Of a DNA stretch of 64,000 bases, positions 34,288 to 47,917 are shown in pieces; position 1 is the stretch's first letter, and every line of letters starts with the position of its first letter. Location of the stretch: positions 186,001 through 250,000 of the forward strand of contig JASANG010001660.1 in NCBI GenBank assembly GCA_030248215.1, written 5' to 3'. The position numbers were made by a program, and so were the translations under genes. The stretch comes from Enoplolaimus lenunculus. Its lineage: Eukaryota > Nematoda > Enoplea > Enoplida > Thoracostomopsidae. A model generated the notes under the pieces. It was not told where the DNA came from. It did not search any database and saw nothing but the letters and a program-made list of their open reading frames with translations.

Positions 34288-35539
34288 TAGCGCTAAACTT
34301 GTGCGGCGAAAGCAGAAAGTATAAAATTTGTTACAAAGCGGTATATGGCAATTCATTTACAATACCGATCTTTAGACATTTAAGGGGTCTTTCAATCGAC
34401 CCGAACGTTAGCAAAAACCATAACAAATTATGTCTATATTTTTTATATTATTACCCCGGCCAAACAATATACCTCAATCACCTGACAAACGTTTTTTCTT
34501 TCTAATCAAAGCTTACGCTTGGCAAAAGCTAAGTCGAAACCTAAACCTCAACTAAAATTTAAATCTAAGCCAAAACTTATGCCCATGACGGTCAGTTTAT
34601 GTTTTTAGAGCTGTAAAGTAACCTTGGCAGTAGAGCTTAAACACAAAAATGATATGGACGCCCCCCGGTTGAACTTTCAGAGCGTGTTATGTGACACTCT
34701 ATAGAGGTATTTTCAAGCTTGAAATAGGTATACCCGGATTTAATAATAACAATAATAGTAAAATGATAATAATAAACGAAACCTTTGAAATTTGAGACAA
34801 AACCATTCGCTACGATGGAAAACTGAAACCCTTATATCGCACCGTGTTAACAACTCAATTTCTGAACATTTGAATAGTTCATACTAAAATAAGCGTAGTA
34901 TACATAGCTAATATTACTATACTGCGATTAGAATAGTGGGCAAAATGAAAACGAAACGCACTATACAATAGATTTCAATTACGGTGAAAGACGTATTCAT
35001 ACGTGTAATATATATACTCTTTCAACATTGCAGAAGACTCAAAAATGGATTTTTCAATTTTTAAACTATTGCCTGATAGAAATGACAAAGTTTTCCGTTC
35101 GATATATTCTCGCTAGCTGAAGCTGTAAAAGCTTACAGTTCTTCTTCGAAATGAAGTCCTGGCTACGCTGCTGCAATTCTGCACTTGTACACTCCGCACA
35201 GGATTATGCTTAGGCCTCGGTTTAGGAAAATGTTTACGCTCAAGAATCCGCTTACATAAGCCAAGTCTAATTCCATACCTAAGCCTTTGCCTAAGGCCTT
35301 TCTTTAGCCTGAGCCTTAGCCTCTGACCAAACTCTAACTTTAAATGTGTTGGAAAGAGTACACGACGTTTGATTACATTTGAGTGTCTGACGTGGTTTGA
35401 GCAATAAAATGGCGAAATTCAAATTTGGTGTGTCGTAGTTAGTTAGAGCTTGGATGCTTTGTTTTGAAAATTTAACGTTTGTAGCTGAGTTGGCCTAATC
35501 TTAATTCGAATAACGGCGTCATGAAGAAATAGGATGTGT
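34288..35539. other. No gene seen; TTAGGC/GCCTAA relics
   Basis: Contains GCCTAAG-type hexamer blocks at 34505-34590 (next to a GTAAAGTAACCTTGGC end at about 34614-34629) and a dense one at 35205-35335. Both may be eroded copies of the TTAGGC MITE in inverse orientation. Confidence 0.45.
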
Positions 35540-35915
35540 CAATGGAGGGGGGCCCAATATTTCATAGGAAACTTATTTTTGGCCCGCACACAAACCACGA
35601 ACTATTGCCATAAAATTGACTTCTTTACGTTCGTTCAATTGACATGAATCACAAATAAAACTAACGCATCAACGCAATTTAGATCTATTAACAGGGCGGC
35701 AACATAAGTTCAGATTTGGTTTCAAACAGGCACAAATTTAAAGGCTCAAAGCGAAATCCAGTCAGCTTCAGCAACATCTGTTTCTGTTTTTGAATGAGTT
35801 AGAAGTGCCTGCTATTTTTGGAACAGCTTAGAACAGCAATTGACACTCTATATAATTTTTGTTGAGATGCTGTGGGGGGGCACGGCCGGGGTGGGCCCCC
35901 CATGGATCCGCCATT
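35540..35915. mobile_element. hAT-type MITE (CAGTGGCGGATCCA), copy 2
   Basis: The left TIR is worn (CAATGGAGGGG); the right end is TGGATCCGCCATT. The target duplication is GGATGTGT (35532-35539) and AGATGTGT (35916-35923). The body is colinear with copy 1 plus an extra segment (AATCACAAATAAAACTAACG) also present in the copy at 48773. Confidence 0.8.
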
Positions 35916-35923
35916 AGATGTGT

Positions 35924-36884
35924 TCCCAAGACATTAAAAAGTTTTTGGTTCAGGGCTAAGTTTAGTTTTAAACTTATCGCTTCGCTATAGGTTTAGAATT
36001 AAGCTTATAGTGTAGCAATAAGTTTTGGCCAATAATACGTGCCCTAAAACAACACTAGTCTTTAGTTTCAAAGGGTGCTCTCACCTCTTAGGTCCTTACA
36101 TACCACCGCCTGCGAACGACGCTCATTTCTACAGGTCTACTTATGTAATTTAGCATACACTCACTATTTCTATGCCTCATGTTTCATATATATATCCAGT
36201 TTCCGTTTTCCAATAGAATTGCCCGTAGTTGGCTATTTCAGCTACGATGAACTATTTCCTTTTATTCCCTCATAGGTCATTAGTTAAAATACAGGTCTGG
36301 TCAAACAGCAGCACAACGGCGATCAGCTCTCAACGGCTACGGGGAAATTTATTTTGTGTGAATGTGTATATGAAATTGATATACGAGCAATCTGTATAAA
36401 AGTACAACTGGTGCTACTCGTTCAGAATTCGCTTTATCAGTAGCGTATTATATATGGATATGTTAAAAATAAGCTAGCGGCGAGCTTTGTTAAATTGAGA
36501 TGAAGAAAAAGGCGGTAACCTTGAATCTAGTATCCTTTAGGGTCGTTTGAAAAAGAGTAAATATTACTAGTAAACATTTTGATATATTTTGTCTGTAAAG
36601 AAGCATAATCCGAGGATACACCGGCCGTATACAAGGGAAGGGATAAGGAAGAGGAATATTGCTGCTCCCGAGGACAAATAATTTTCCCACTCATTTCGAT
36701 TGCTTGAAAAAAATTTCACATGAGCTTTGTCCCCTACCGAATTTAAATGTAATTTGTGGCTACGCCTCTGCCAAACGAATAAATCCAACGTACCCTTCTG
36801 TGTGTTAAAGCAATATTCAAAGGTATTTAAACTTTAAACTCCTGATAACCTAAGGTGTCTAAATATGCAGGTGATAGCGACGTA
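35924..36884. other. No gene seen
   Basis: AT-rich sequence with short unsupported frames. No repeat recognised beyond a TTTAGGCTTAGAA-like trace near 35960-36010. Confidence 0.45.
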
Positions 36885-37032
36885 CAATGGCGGATCCATG
36901 GGGGGGCACCCGGGCCGTGGCCCCCTCAACAGCAATTTTGTGACAATAGTTCGTGGTTTGTGTATGGGTCAAAACTAAGTTTATTACCTGTGAAATTTTG
37001 CCCCCCATTTTGAGATCCTGGATCCGCCACTG
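36885..37032 (-). mobile_element. hAT-type MITE, short internally deleted copy
   Basis: Inverted relative to the other copies: CAATGGCGGATCCA to TGGATCCGCCACTG. It is flanked by a perfect 8-bp duplication GCGACGTA (36877-36884, 37033-37040). Only the two end regions remain (148 bp). The perfect duplication argues that the short form itself transposed, recently. Confidence 0.9.
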
Positions 37033-37129
37033 GCGACGTAGCACGGTTTTCATTTCAGGGGGATATATAACTCATTTAACCGCTGTTGCATGACTATTCA
37101 CTGTCACATATTAAATTTCAAGCCAGGAT

Positions 37130-37330
37130 TTTAGTCGCAGCCCTAGGGGTCGGTGGCGTTTACCATCACCACTCCGCTACTGGAACAGGACGCTCGAGCC
37201 CGAGGGTGCTCTTACGTTTTGTGGAGCTTTTAAAATGAGCATACGCGCTGTAATTGTTAAACGCTGCGCGCGATGTGTTAATTCTCTTATGGATTGGTCT
37301 AGGTAAGTTACTCACAGTCTACTCTAAGAA
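37130..37330 (-). mobile_element. Diverged inverted copy of the 10.2-kb SINE
   Basis: The reverse complement reads TGTTTAACAATT-like, AGAGCACCCTCGGGCTCGAG and GCGGAGTGGTGATGGTAAACG, colinear with the SINE unit at 10197. The B box is lost. Confidence 0.6.
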
Positions 37331-40300
37331 GGGGCTAAAATTGTTTTGCCATGAGCATACAGATGAATAAATTTTCCGCCACGAACAAGAAAAGTTAAAA
37401 TTTCAACGTCAGTAACAATGCGCTTTTCTCGTTTGTATACAAATTTTGAAAACCTATCCCTTATCTTCCCTTCTAAACTGCTCCGGCAGAAGATGTACAT
37501 TTATATATTTCTTGACTGCTACATCACAGTTCGAAACTAAAAAGCAAAAAATACATATTTTTTAAATTTTCAAAAAAGCTGAAGTTTTAAGGTTAAACAT
37601 ACTTGGACTACGCTTATGGGAATAAAATACGGCTAAGGCGGCTAGTCAAACATATATTTATTGCCTGCGGTCAATAGTTAGAAGCATAAAACTACAAGGG
37701 AAGGCGGCAGGAGGCCGTCTTATGCTTCAAAAAAGACCTTTAAATAATTTACCATTATGATATGAATCATAAGACATCCAACTTTGAATTAACTGCGAAA
37801 CAGGAACTGATCTAAATTTTAAAAATCAGCCGTAAAACAGTTGTTTGAACCTTTTAGCTTAAACGATAAGCAGTCGAACGTCTGCCACGCGAGCGGCTCT
37901 CTCGACTGTCAATGTGAGAGATATCTGAAATTCAACAATTGTCAAAATTATTCGACATATGACACGTCAGGCTTTTTCTTATAATTGTTTGTAGCCAACG
38001 AAAAAAAAAACAGATTTAATGTTAGTATTTTACAAATTAAAAGTTTACTGCTATGATTTCGTATTTCAAAACGATCTATCCTTTGATGCATGGGGGTGCT
38101 ACACACAGCTCGTTTATTAAACAAATTAAGTTTCTTGCCTACTTGAAAAGTAGTTGGAAAAAAAGTACCTGAATCAAATAAAACCCAATGCTTAGAAAAA
38201 TTAGCTGTAAGAAAGCTATTAAAGGGGCTGTAAGTCTTTTAGTTGTACTAAGAAACCAAATAGCTAAAAGAACGTTATTAAGCAAACTAATATCTGTAGT
38301 TCTCACCAAGGGAGTAGTCAAGGGGTTTGCGGGTCACCTCCCATTTGAAATTTTTGTCCGGAGGTTTTTCAGAACTTTTCAATTGGTAACACAAGAAACC
38401 TCCGCTCCGATATTTTTAACTAAACATAAACCCCATTTTCCCAAATCCATGCGATGTGCCTGGTTCTAGGCCTGGCGCTAGTAGAAGGTCGTTCTATTTT
38501 TCAGTGAATTTTAAGAACTAAAACTATTAAACCGATTGTTTGAAAACTCTAAAACAGCTCGTAGTAATTTATGCTTTTCACACCTTGCTTTTAAGCTAAT
38601 TAAACCCTTGAAACCAAGTACTGTATTCTAGCATGTTTAGCAATCACTGGAGTTTGGCCGTTTGTTTATAAAAAGTTCAATACAAAACCACAATGTTTTA
38701 AATATTTGATTTCGCCTTAAGTACCTCCCTTATCCACTTGAAAAGGCTCTGAGTTGTCAAAATGTTTCGGATTTTCGCCTACATGAAATTCATAAACCTG
38801 CTGTTGCACACTTTAATAACACATTTACAGTTAGGCTTTGTGCTAAAGCTGAAGCCTAAACTTTGCCGAAGCCTTTACCTATACTTACATCTTACCCTAA
38901 GCCTATCCACAACGACCCTTTGGTTTCGTTGTCGGATTTTTAATTCGGTAACGAAAACAAAATTTGGTAAATGACAAGCAAAAGTTGCAAATTAATGTAT
39001 AAAGTCAAAAATTAAAAAATTTTACTTTTAATCATAATATTCAAAACCAAATATTGGGATTTGATTTATCAATGTTTCATGTTAAGTTAAAAATGTTTCA
39101 TTTTACTAGGACGCAGTTGGTTATTACAAAGCCTGTAGGAAACAGGATGTTTTTGACGATTTCCACGGAAATTTCGGAGAGATATATCCCTACTTCGTTG
39201 TACCTATACGCCCCTGCAAGCAAGACACTTTTTAAAATATTGCATAATAAAAACCGTGCGCTAGTTCGTACTATATATACATATACATATATATTTATAT
39301 ATAATATATAAAAACAGTTCCTTTTTGCTCTTTTCTACTGAAATTTCGGAAAGAGATATATCTCACGTGCCCCTTTGTGTATATAAGGCCCTGATAGCAA
39401 AACAATTTTTAAAATAGTAAAAACCACATTCAGTTCGCACTTTTCACTTGTTTACGACAATCTTTTGTGTTCAGACACAAAAGAGCCAACAAGTCGTGTT
39501 ATAAATTGAAAAGCTTCAGGTTAAGAATAGCTCTATGTCTGTAGGACTTAATGAGAAGCTAAAGTGGTGAAAATGTCTTTACACGGAGATGCAGGCAGAG
39601 GATGTCAGAGAACTAATGATGGATTCAGAAATTTCTGACGTTGGAAGCCGCGCGAGATATAAAACAAAAGTTCTGCTAAAATGTTTAATACAAAATTTTG
39701 CTTTTGATTTCTGTTGGGTGACCTAGGCTTGATTGCAACTTTTTAAAACCGCGATTGCAAGCAACAACAGCCCCACAGACTAACAAATTAAATTCTCTTC
39801 ATAACTGTGGCTGGAACGGCGAGATTTTGACGAACTAATTGCTAAATAATGCTTTCAGAAGCCCAAATTATTATAGAACAACAAACAATTTTGTTTCGTA
39901 CTTTCTTAATACCGTTATGTGCGAAATTTTTAAGTTTTATATTCGGTGACCCTACTGGTAGATTCAAAGTGGGCAATCCAGATTATGGCACACAACATCG
40001 GCTAACGTACCGGACCAAAACATACTCAAAATTATGTGTTAAGATTTTGTAGTAAAATATATATTGCTCTCGTTCACGCCAGAAAATTGCTTGATTCACC
40101 AGGTGAACTTAAAGTTACAAGCCTAACACCAATGATCAGCTAACTAGCGATACGTGCTAATGTAGAGTTAACATTAATACTGGCCTACCCAGAAACTATT
40201 CCATTTTTAAACTTTCGGCTCAAAACCAAAATCCTATGTTTGGGTTAAACTTTGTTCCAAGCTGCCGAAAACTAGGTTAACCAGACTCGTTTACCAGTGG

Positions 40301-40700
40301 TATATACAAAGGTGTGATAGGGGGCATATATCTTATCCCGAAATATCTGAAGACACAAAAAATAAAGACACTTTTTAACACGATTCAGAATAGCATTCTT
40401 AATCCGAGCGGTCAGTTTTTTGCACACGGTTATAATATCCCGAAGCAAAATTGTGAAACAATGGCTACGCCCTCGGTCGTCAGCCTAAAAGTTTATGGCC
40501 TACCGTCACACAACTTGTGAGTTCGGTTTAGTTAACAAAACCTTATTGCGTAATTAGGTTCGATGTATCAGCCAGTATCAACCAATGAGAAACTGGCAAT
40601 CCGGTTTATATACGGGAAATAGCCAGCTGCAGACGAAAAACCGAAATAGACGGTGAAATAAAATTTATGTAGTATGAATAATGCTTAAATTGCTAATTAG
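37331..40700. other. No gene seen
   Basis: AT-rich. A TATATACATATACATATATA-type low-complexity stretch lies at 39269-39310, GCCTAAAC/AGCCT runs at 38840-38905, and a relic of the AAAATTTTGCTTTTGATTTC family at 39615-39735. No exon-like block. Confidence 0.45.
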
Positions 40701-41685
40701 CAGGATGTAAACAGATAGTAAAAATAACGGAAACGGATAGTTATCGAAATAACGGAAACGGAAAACGGATATTGAAGTAATTTAATTTTAACTAGAGGCC
40801 AACACAATTGAGACGTGCAAATGTTCACCAGGCTTTTTAAAATTTTGAAAAAAGTGGCGGATGCAACGAAATTTTTAAGATTATGGATATTGTAATTTTT
40901 GTTTAAGTTCGGACAATTGCAGCATATCTGTAATGAAAAATTCCGAGAAATTTACGTAATTTATAACTAATTTTGAACATAAACATACACGAATTTCCGG
41001 TATTCATCGAAAATTGTCTCAAATTGCAAATAAGAGCTATTTCAAAAGAGAAGCGCCCTAATCCAGATAGTTTTCAGTGGAAATTTGGCAAGTATCCTAC
41101 TTTACAAATTTTCAACTTTGCATCAATTTATAGAAATTGATTTAAATCTGTAGCGGTCACCGCTTGATGCAGCTGCATCTGAGTCACTGCAGTCCTTAGG
41201 GTTTAGCAGGTTACAGTACTCTCCCATTTGTTGTGATCTGCTGCACATCACTTTCTCAACCGGTTCCTACAGGAGGAAGTTAACTGCTTCTCTATTGGCT
41301 GTTGGGACCTGATCTGGCCTATTCATCAAGTGTGTACAGGACGGGCTTGCCCCTCAGAACATGAGTGCTATTCATCTCGCTCAGAACTAATAGATTTCCA
41401 CCCTAAGTTTTTACAAGGCTGAGGGTAGGAGGCATTTTGGATTTAACTTTTTAGCCTTATGGGGGGGCAAACAAGTGCCAGAAATTCTATATACGCGCCA
41501 CCCGTCAGAAATTTCTGTAACCGCCACTGACTGCAAATAATTTGTTCGAACAGTACAATATTAAATTAAAACGCGAACACTTTTACCACTAAAACTACCG
41601 GAATTTCCGGCATAAATTCTTCCATAACCGGATGCGGATTTTCCGCCGGAACCAGAATCGGATGCGGACTTCCGGTTGTACCCTG
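40701..41685. mobile_element. Composite element (CAGGATGTAAACAGATAG to GGTTGTACCCTG) with an insertion
   Basis: The ends CAGGATGTAAAC and GTTGTACCCTG are imperfect inverse complements. The left part matches the element at 4624. The middle (about 41150-41520) is a different, GC-richer sequence absent from that copy and therefore probably inserted. Candidate target duplication CTAATTAG / CTTTGTAG is too poor to trust. Confidence 0.55.
41150..41520 (-). mobile_element. Inserted fragment, possible LINE 3' remnant
   Basis: It is GC-richer than its host element. On the minus strand, a frame with several stops includes CAADHNKWESTVTC, resembling the A-D-x-x-x-W tail common near the end of LINE reverse-transcriptase ORFs. 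The evidence is one short motif only. Confidence 0.3.
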
Positions 41686-43186
41686 CTTTGTAGTAATTGG
41701 ATCTCGGCATCTGAAGCACTGCTTCACATAAAGGGTTAATAAATCATTGGTCAGGCAACGATAAAAGACTATAATGCTCGCTAAACGAAAGGTAACCGGT
41801 AATTCGTTATGCGTTTGAGTGATTGATTTACCTGACCTACACCTTCTAAATTCTAAACAAAAACCCGAAAATAAATTCTAATCATTAGGTTATTTATCAG
41901 TATGTTATGCGTAGAATACTAAAGCTAAGGTTTTGCAAAGCCCATACAAGTGGACGAATCAAACGGATGTATCATGTATCCCCTCGCGCAATTTCTACAC
42001 AGACCATAAAAAGCACTTTGCTTAAAAATAAATTTCTAGATTCTATAGAGATCACAAAACTTCTTATACTTATGGTTTATAAATACATTCCTAAATTAAT
42101 ATCATGTAAACGCGCCTATTACTTAAACTCTCGGACAAGCTATCGACACGCTCGTGAAAGTTGTCTAACATCCCCATCGTTCCATCGAAACCTGTTCGTT
42201 CACTAAATAAAGTAAAACAATTCTTCCATTTGTTAAAAAATTGTGTATAGTTCCATATTTGATGCTTTAAAAAGTGTTTCCAGCAGACCCGTAAGTAAAG
42301 CCGGATTAAGGTAGTGGGCGAACCCGGGCGTCTATATGACTAGCAGCCCTTTTATTAACTACAAGAAGTACGAAACAAAATTTACAGCACATGGAATTTC
42401 TAGATTTGCGATTAGAGAAGTCACTTTTGATTCCACCGAAATCTCATTCACAAAGAATATGTAATATGATGCACATGATAACAAGATTTCCAAGTCTATT
42501 TTAGATTATGGATGTTCGTAGTCGATTCTCGATTTGAGTTTTCAGAAACAATGGTCGCCAATGCAGTTGGAAACTGTAGTCGCGTTCTTGAGTTTACCAT
42601 GTTCTGAATAACTGAAGTTTTCTTTTGATTCAGACCTCCGGTTGTGTGAAGCAGTTAGCCTACCCCGGTGGTCAGCGTTTTCTAGCTCCGAAACACGTTG
42701 CAGTGTAGTGCAGCCGTGTCCGGATTGCCACCTGCAGCCGGTGAGATGTTGCCTATTTGCTTAAAATAAAGTTGTCTGAAATAGTGTGGTGATGACGTAA
42801 TTGTAAATGCAATGGCAGTCTAGGTCAGAGAGCGGAGTTCGTGTCCGGAATACAGCTAACCTGCCTACGCAACTTTCCGTCGCACTAGCATAAGCTTAGG
42901 ATCGCTGAGGATAGGTGGCGTAGGCTTAGCTGCCGGATTCCAGCCTTACAAAGACTATCAAAATAAAATAATCCGAAGAGCATTCTCAATGTTTGGGAAG
43001 GTACCTCACATACCTACAACCGGGCCAAAAAACGCAACCAGTGCTACAGAAAATTTGCATAGTGGTTTCGATGGCTTGGTAATTGTTATACATTGAAACA
43101 TATCGCCGGTTTCGGTTGATGAGATGTTTGTTCTGGTGGGAGGCCCAGGGCCCGCTTCCCCCTGTGGCCCCCATTACTCCGGCGCC
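41686..43186. other. No gene seen; hAT-like ends
   Basis: Contains AGCCGGATTAAGGTAGTGGG (42298) and a CCATTACTCCGGCGCCGCCTG end (43171-43191), both typical of hAT-type termini, but no full elements were delimited. Confidence 0.4.
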
Positions 43187-43352
43187 GCCTGTAGGCAGTT
43201 CATCTTGTTAGGGGTGTTAAATATTTTTAGGAGGAGCATAGATGAGTTTTCAGTGACAAACACGCAAGGTTAAACAATTTCTAAAGGGGGCGCAAAGTTT
43301 TTCAATGGGCGTGGCTGAGTCCCCCTTGTACCCATTCTTTGGCAATGGGCGG
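43187..43352. mobile_element. Diverged CCCGTAGCC-family MITE
   Basis: CTGTAGGCAGTTCATCTTGT, then CGCAAGGTTAAACAATTTCT and GGCTGAGTCCCCCTTGTACC follow the family order. The ends are eroded. Confidence 0.55.
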
Positions 43353-46300
43353 CCCGGTTACCAGGTGTTGATATGACCAAAATTTGTTCCAATTTATACA
43401 AATATGTCAAGAGGCCGTAAGTTGTTAGATCTCGTGTAGTCAGTAAAGGGTGCTGACCTCGGCACTGCCTAATGTGTTCTCAACACCTAATTATTGTCTT
43501 AAACTGAAAAAATATTTGAAAGCATCCTGAATCAGATTGGCGGGTGTATTTAAAAACAAATCTCTGTTTTTGGTGCAAATTCATTTTACGCTTAGTTTTT
43601 CCCTCAACCGTTAGTGCTTATCATATTCATTTCGCAGGTGCAACTGAAACAAATATGTGTTCAGAAAAAAATAACGGTCACATTCTAATTTTTTAAGCCA
43701 AATGTTGGCTCTGTCTTTCCAAATATGTCTTTTCAAATGTTCTGGGAATGCCCAAAAACCTCATTGCCGCCGTATGACTCTAAAATGCCCAACTGTTTAA
43801 GGGTGCGCGACCCCGTAAGACCTGGCTTTGACTAGTATACAGAGATCGACTAGCACTAAAGGTCGAGACTGCACATCATGAAGTAAACTCATCACTGACT
43901 ATTTAGAATAAAGCTTATAAATAAACCAAAGATTTTCGTTTTATTGAGTGGCCCAAATTCCAAAAAAACCCACCGGTTATTTGCCAGGTAAGCCAGAGAA
44001 CCAGTCAAACCCTGAGAACCAAAAACTTACAGCGGAACTCTAAATATCACAAATGACCCTAAAATATCTGCTGTATGAAAATTTTCGGCGCTTTCCGGGG
44101 CGTGCAAATTGTGTCTGTGTGGGATCTATTCAACAAAAAACGAAGATTTGTCATTATTTGGTTGAAGCGATAAAATGATGATGCCTTCCTTACAAGGAGA
44201 CCTATGTCACAGGTTGTGGATGCGACTGTGATAGCATAAACGAGGCACTTTCCCCATTCCTTACTGGAATTGCCGGCGCTAAAATCATGATGCCTTACAT
44301 GGGTTTCTATCTCACAGGACAGGGATGCGTGTGATAGACGCGCCACTGCCCTTGTTTCTTACAGGATTCGCCACTGATTTTGGAAGTTTCAACTTTATAT
44401 AAATTAAATGCAAGCTGGGACTCGTGTGCAGTTAGCAGTCCCATATTTATTGCTATGGTTTAGACTCAGGCTACAGTTTAGGTAAAGGCTTACAGACAGT
44501 TTTAGGCTCAAGTTCCGCTCAGGTGTAGATAAGTCTTTATCCGAAACCTAAACCTATGCATTAGCATAAGCCTAAGCATAAGCCTATGGAACGGAAGTGT
44601 ACCATAGACCAATCATTGCAAAAACACCGTAAAAACAGTATTCAGACTGAGAGTCGCGTACACAATTCAAAACCCAAATCTGTGTTGTTTTTTGTGACAA
44701 TTACGCCATATATCAAGGTCAAATAATGGTACCGTACTATGACCAAATAATTACTCCCCGCTTGGTCCGGCCTGTCACCAAAAACTTTTTCAACCGCCTT
44801 TGTTTTAAGGGCCAATTCATTCTCGGACCAAACGGGGTTAGTGGGTCTTTGAGTTTGAAGCTGTCAAGATCTATAGCTCGCTGCGTACGCAATGAGCAAC
44901 AGAAACGGCTGAAGACGGATAATATACAGTAATGCAAAGTTCAAATTGTGACATTTTTGTAGCGAAAATTTGCAGCTGAATTTTGCACTTTAAAATTTGG
45001 TTCAAAAACGTATAAATAAAACTTGCTGCTGTAAGCTGCAATTATGTTCTCGATGCAAAGCGTCTACAGTAAGTTTTCTTCAAACTAAGTGCATATTTTA
45101 GCAGAATAGGCAACTTACGAAAAAGAGGATAATATACACTGAAAAGCACTTTCGATGACCGAATAGCAACGAGAGCCGAATTTGAAGAGGCAAAATAAAT
45201 ATTAGTAGTCCCACATATTATTCGGATCACTAAAGTAATTTTTTTGAGAATCCAAAACCTGCTTCCTGCTACAAAACAAGTACAACAAACAATATTTGTC
45301 TGTTGCAAGAGTAAAACCTACAAACCTGAACGGGTAGTCAGGATCGTTACAAGGATTTCATTTTGCGAGGGCATAACCTTAAGCTTGGGATTTGTGCGAT
45401 TGCGGATAGCGAGCGAAGTCGAAAAACTATTCGATTTCCAAGAGACAGTTAACTAATTTTAAACCCTGTAATAGAATCTATTTTTATCATCAGTTATGGA
45501 GTGCATATCCCTCGTATACCAGGCATTGTACAGGCCACTGCGCACGTAGTATCAAATAACTTATTCCGATCTGCACCTACAAAATAGGTTTTGATTTCAG
45601 CTAAAATGAAGCCTTGTGCTAGGCACAAGGTTCTAAATTATAAATTAAACTAAATATATTAACCACTGTAAAACTAAGAGCCATTCAACATAGTAAGTAC
45701 TCAGTTATTTAGAATTCTACATTTTCTAAACGCCAGTTTAGACCGTTATGAACCATGAACTGTACTCTCACTAGATCAATTAAAGTTTCCCCTCTAAGTT
45801 TTCAATTAAATACCCTACCCAAAGGAATCAATTAAAGTTTTCCCCTGACGACTTCAAGGGCACATGAAATAAAATGTTTAATGGGGGCATAGGCAAATTT
45901 GCAGTGCTGGAATGGAACGGATACAACCGGGCATTTTTTCTCACCAACTTGTCTTCGTAGACCTGAAAAACCGCTTCAAACGAAGCGCGCCGGGTGTTAC
46001 TGAGACAACCAGAAGCTCATCTCGAAGCCTATCCAAGGTGTTATATGAGATGGGTGTCGCAAAGATCAGAGAACACGTCCTCTGTTGATAAGCACTTCAA
46101 AACTGTTAGTAAAAGGTCTCCAAATAAATTTTGGAGTGCCTCAGCTGCGTAACGAAAACTCTGCGGTGCAGCAGAAAAATTAATAAAAAATACACCAAAT
46201 TCCAAATTCGCTATTAAGGGATTCTCACAGCCAAACCAATCAAAAACTGGTTATCCGTGGTGCTACACGAAATTTGAGGATATAAGCACATGTGCGCAAT

Positions 46301-47539
46301 TCTGTCCACTGTAAAACAGACTAATTTGATATATAAACCGCATCATTAATAGAAATGTACATTTGTTCATCATTGATTTGTTTTCTGCGACAAACACAAC
46401 ATATATCTGACGACCGCTCGCGCCATCGAATTGAAAACAACTTAATTTGCACCTTCAACGCAAATTCCAATTCCAAGGCAACCGTATATTCTACTATTTA
46501 CCGCTGAAAAACTGCAAAAGTTCATTGCTACCCCTTATATAATCATCGCCTATGAACCGAAGTATTATTAATACTGAAAAACAACCATGCATGTTAAGCC
46601 TCGCAGATAAGGTGTGACACGTAAAATATTAAAAATATTGCTAAAAATTTGATAGATTAAAATGGATTATGATTGCTGTTCTTTGGATTCAAACGCAACC
46701 TGGGTCACCCGGAGATTAGATTGTATGGGAATATATAACAGGCATGTGTTGTCTACTCAATTTATTCATACGGATTACACTCTTTTGGGGTTCAGAGAAA
46801 GAACTTACCTATATACCTATACCTGAACCTTTGTTCAAGCCAAAGCAGAAACCTAAGAATTAATCTAAAACGCCGAGTGTATTATACTGTACTAGAGCAA
46901 TACTTTTTAACATAACAGGTGGATCTGGAATTTTGTTTAGACGGGGATGAACCTCCCATCGGGCGCATCCATTGGGGGGGGGGGCTGGTGTAGCCTTATG
47001 GAAACTAAATTAATTTCGTTTCATAGAGTGGCATGATTGACTCTTGGGAATAAAAAAACTACGACGACGCATAAATATTAATTTATAAAAAATCATTTTT
47101 CAAATACTTTTAAAATTGACCTTTAATCCTTTTCTCTAGGTCATGCCGCGGTTCCAAAAGCGGTGTACTTAGTCCTTGACGCTCCCAATAGGAATCAAAT
47201 CCAATATTGCGGATAGCGATGTAGTACTAAAGCTGCGTTAAAAACTTTTCCCTGCTACTTGTTTTTAGTTTTGTTAACTTTTCAAGTTTTATTTCTACAT
47301 ATTTAACACAGTGTGTATTTGAAAAGCATAAAACGCCGTAAAAAGCGTACTTGTAATTTAAATCAAAATTATTTCTCCAAAAACAACTAATACGTACAAA
47401 TATCACCATTGGAGTATTGGGTTCTTTTCAAAAAGCCGTTTTAGTCCAAATGTTCAAGTAATACCCAAAATGAACTACTCATTTTAACATGAGCCAGTGC
47501 CCCTGAGCCTTTATGAGTCGTATGGCCATAAACACTACG
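43353..47539. other. No gene seen; one tandem duplication
   Basis: A two-unit imperfect duplication lies at 44172-44383, ending in CAGGATTCGCCACTG, a hAT-like terminus. GCCTAAGC hexamers at 44460-44595 and 46810-46870 resemble relics of the TTAGGC MITE. The remaining sequence shows no exon with usable splice sites. Confidence 0.45.
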
Positions 47540-47729
47540 GCCCATGTTACTTTTAGGGCCGTCCCAGTTTTTGGTAGACTGCAACAGAGTAGGCTTAGAT
47601 TTTAGACTATTTTTTGATTATACTGACGCTTGCGCTTAAGCTTACACATTTATATTAACGGTTAAGTTTAGGCTTAGGCATACATATATGCTTAATCTGC
47701 TGTAACGGTGCAAAAAAGTAATATTGACC
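47540..47729. mobile_element. TTAGGC-bearing MITE, copy 3 (diverged)
   Basis: GCCCATGTTACTTTTAGGG at the left and AGTAATATTGACC at the right. The interior TTTAGGCTTAGGCATAC block is shorter and more mutated than at 14632. Confidence 0.7.
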
Positions 47730-47917
47730 AAGAGTGTCTGCCAACTAAAAACGCGAAATATGCAAATTTATCAGTGAGTAAAAATTTGGGTGGTTTAACC
47801 AATTCCGCATTTAGTATGAACTATGAAAAATGAGAAGACTGATTATATAAACTAAATACGGAGTTTCAATAAATCGTTTGCATGACAGAAAGTTTTATCC
47901 TGCCAACAAGCGCCGAA

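Noticed and set aside
44726-44932. 68-codon plus-strand frame, with a frame open on the other strand too
   Set aside because: Both strands are open over the same stretch and neither has splice or family support.
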